DNA from: an uncultured Lachnospiraceae bacterium
GTDB taxonomy: Bacteria > Bacillota > Clostridia > Lachnospirales > Lachnospiraceae
Direction of reading: 5' to 3'
Length of the DNA: 6,264 bases
Assembly (NCBI GenBank): GCA_947174615.1
Contig: CAMWJQ010000248.1
Span: 1-6,264, forward strand
Shown: one piece after another, positions 5,616 to 6,264 of the stretch
How positions within the stretch are numbered: the stretch's first letter is position 1
How the letters are laid out: every line of letters begins with the position of its first letter
Position numbers and translations under genes: made by a program
Notes under the pieces: generated by a model
Database searches by the model: none
What the model was told of the DNA's origin: nothing
Seen by the model: only the letters and a program-made list of their open reading frames with translations

Positions 5616-6239
5616 TTAAAAAGAATCATAGCTCATGTCTACAATAATCTTTCCAGTACCTATATTTTCAGTAAGCGTATAGGTGAGATAGCTTTGATTG
5701 GATAAATCTGCTTCATACTTATTGGATAACTGCGCAGCATCAAAAAAAGCTGTGGTAATTTCGTTCTGCCCCAGAGCAAGCGTGATCTTAGGCTTGATTT
5801 TGATGCTCTCATTGAAATCGGGACGGATTTCTGCTGAAAGAATTGGCGATCCATCCTTGTATACTTTGATCCACTTCTGATTGCTGCAATCATTTTCGAG
5901 CGAGATTGTTCCGTCAGGATTTTTTTCGTGAGTCATTTCAATATCCAATGCGCCTTTTTCATTCGTAAAAATTTTGAATTTGCTTCCCCGAGGTGCAGAG
6001 AGCAGCTTGGTTGATACATTGAGTTCTGCGCCTTCTTCTGCGGCGCCCACTTCCGTATCAATGGTCATATTAGCAGTCAAAGAACCTCCGCTGGCAAGCA
6101 TGGTTTGTTTCCAGGCGCCAACGAGATAACTTCTGGCTGTAATATCAATATCTGCCTGATAGAGAAGTATTCTGAAAGAGTCAGAAGTATTATTTAAGAC
6201 TCTTATTTTTACATTATCATTGGTTGCTAAAACGTTCAT
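5616..6239 (-). CDS. Hypothetical beta-rich soluble protein
   Basis: A 207-residue protein of a family I cannot name. No signal peptide, lipobox or membrane helix is visible. There is a single Cys (118), and alternating polar/hydrophobic stretches suggest a beta-sandwich: NVKIRVLNN (9-17), SFRILLYQADIDI (21-33), GSLTANMTIDTEV (52-64), SKFKIFTNE (86-94), KWIKVYKDG (123-131), SIKIKPKITLALGQNE (145-160), SYLTYTLTE (183-191), GKIIVDMSYDSF (196-207). The stretch NNTSDSFRILLYQ followed by GAWKQTMLASGG faintly resembles other uncharacterised beta-sandwich proteins with a 'YQ ... AWK ... GG' pattern; this is a weak impression. ATG 6239 is chosen because AAAGGAGA lies 4 bases upstream; a GTG at 6254 would include that site in the coding sequence. 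Its promoter lies beyond the window. It is convergent with the fragment at 5073-5528 and shares its terminator. Confidence 0.8.
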   Translation of the reverse strand: MNVLATNDNVKIRVLNNTSDSFRILLYQADIDITARSYLVGAWKQTMLASGGSLTANMTIDTEVGAAEEGAELNVSTKLLSAPRGSKFKIFTNEKGALDIEMTHEKNPDGTISLENDCSNQKWIKVYKDGSPILSAEIRPDFNESIKIKPKITLALGQNEITTAFFDAAQLSNKYEADLSNQSYLTYTLTENIGTGKIIVDMSYDSF

Positions 6240-6243
6240 AAAG

Positions 6244-6251
6244 TCTCCTTT
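6244..6251 (-). promoter_or_regulatory. Ribosome binding site of the minus-strand gene
   Basis: On the minus strand AAAGGAGA ends 4 bases before ATG 6239. It fixes that start rather than GTG 6254. Confidence 0.8.
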
Positions 6252-6264
6252 CACTATTTATTAT

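Overview
The window looks like a chromosomal segment of a Gram-positive anaerobe, most probably a clostridial Lachnospiraceae. This is inferred from protein style (TcdA, a DUF815 ATPase, a Na/Pi symporter with fused PhoU domain), strong GGAGG-type ribosome binding sites and a mid-range G+C content. No rRNA, tRNA, CRISPR array or recognisable transposase is present.

Left part (1-2761, all + strand): the 3' three quarters or more of tcdA (tRNA t6A dehydratase; its 5' end lies outside the window), then after 20 bp a 231-residue protein of unknown function whose sequence pattern hints at a degenerate PD-(D/E)XK nuclease fold, then after 93 bp a 435-residue AAA-type ATPase of the DUF815 family. 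No clear terminator separates these three, so they may be partly co-transcribed.

Middle (2762-4850): a good extended -10 promoter lies directly after the ATPase stop codon. It is followed by a 5' leader with a perfect 13-bp tandem duplication, then a Na+/phosphate symporter with C-terminal PhoU-like domain, and a perfect 20-bp-stem terminator. Short, diverged intergenic repeats with an AAGTAA-type core occur in all three gaps around the ATPase and symporter genes.

Right part (4851-6264): this looks accessory or decayed. A 72-codon open remnant without a start or ribosome binding site overlaps, in another frame, a 151-codon reading frame whose last ~125 residues are a Rossmann-like nucleotide-binding module of the kind seen as an accessory domain in clostridial surface-glycan enzymes. 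It ends at a symmetrical terminator that also serves a convergent minus-strand gene for a soluble, beta-rich 207-residue protein of unknown function. I see no convincing complete novel system. The best leads are the nuclease-like protein beside the DUF815 ATPase, the intergenic repeat family, and the orphan beta-rich protein.
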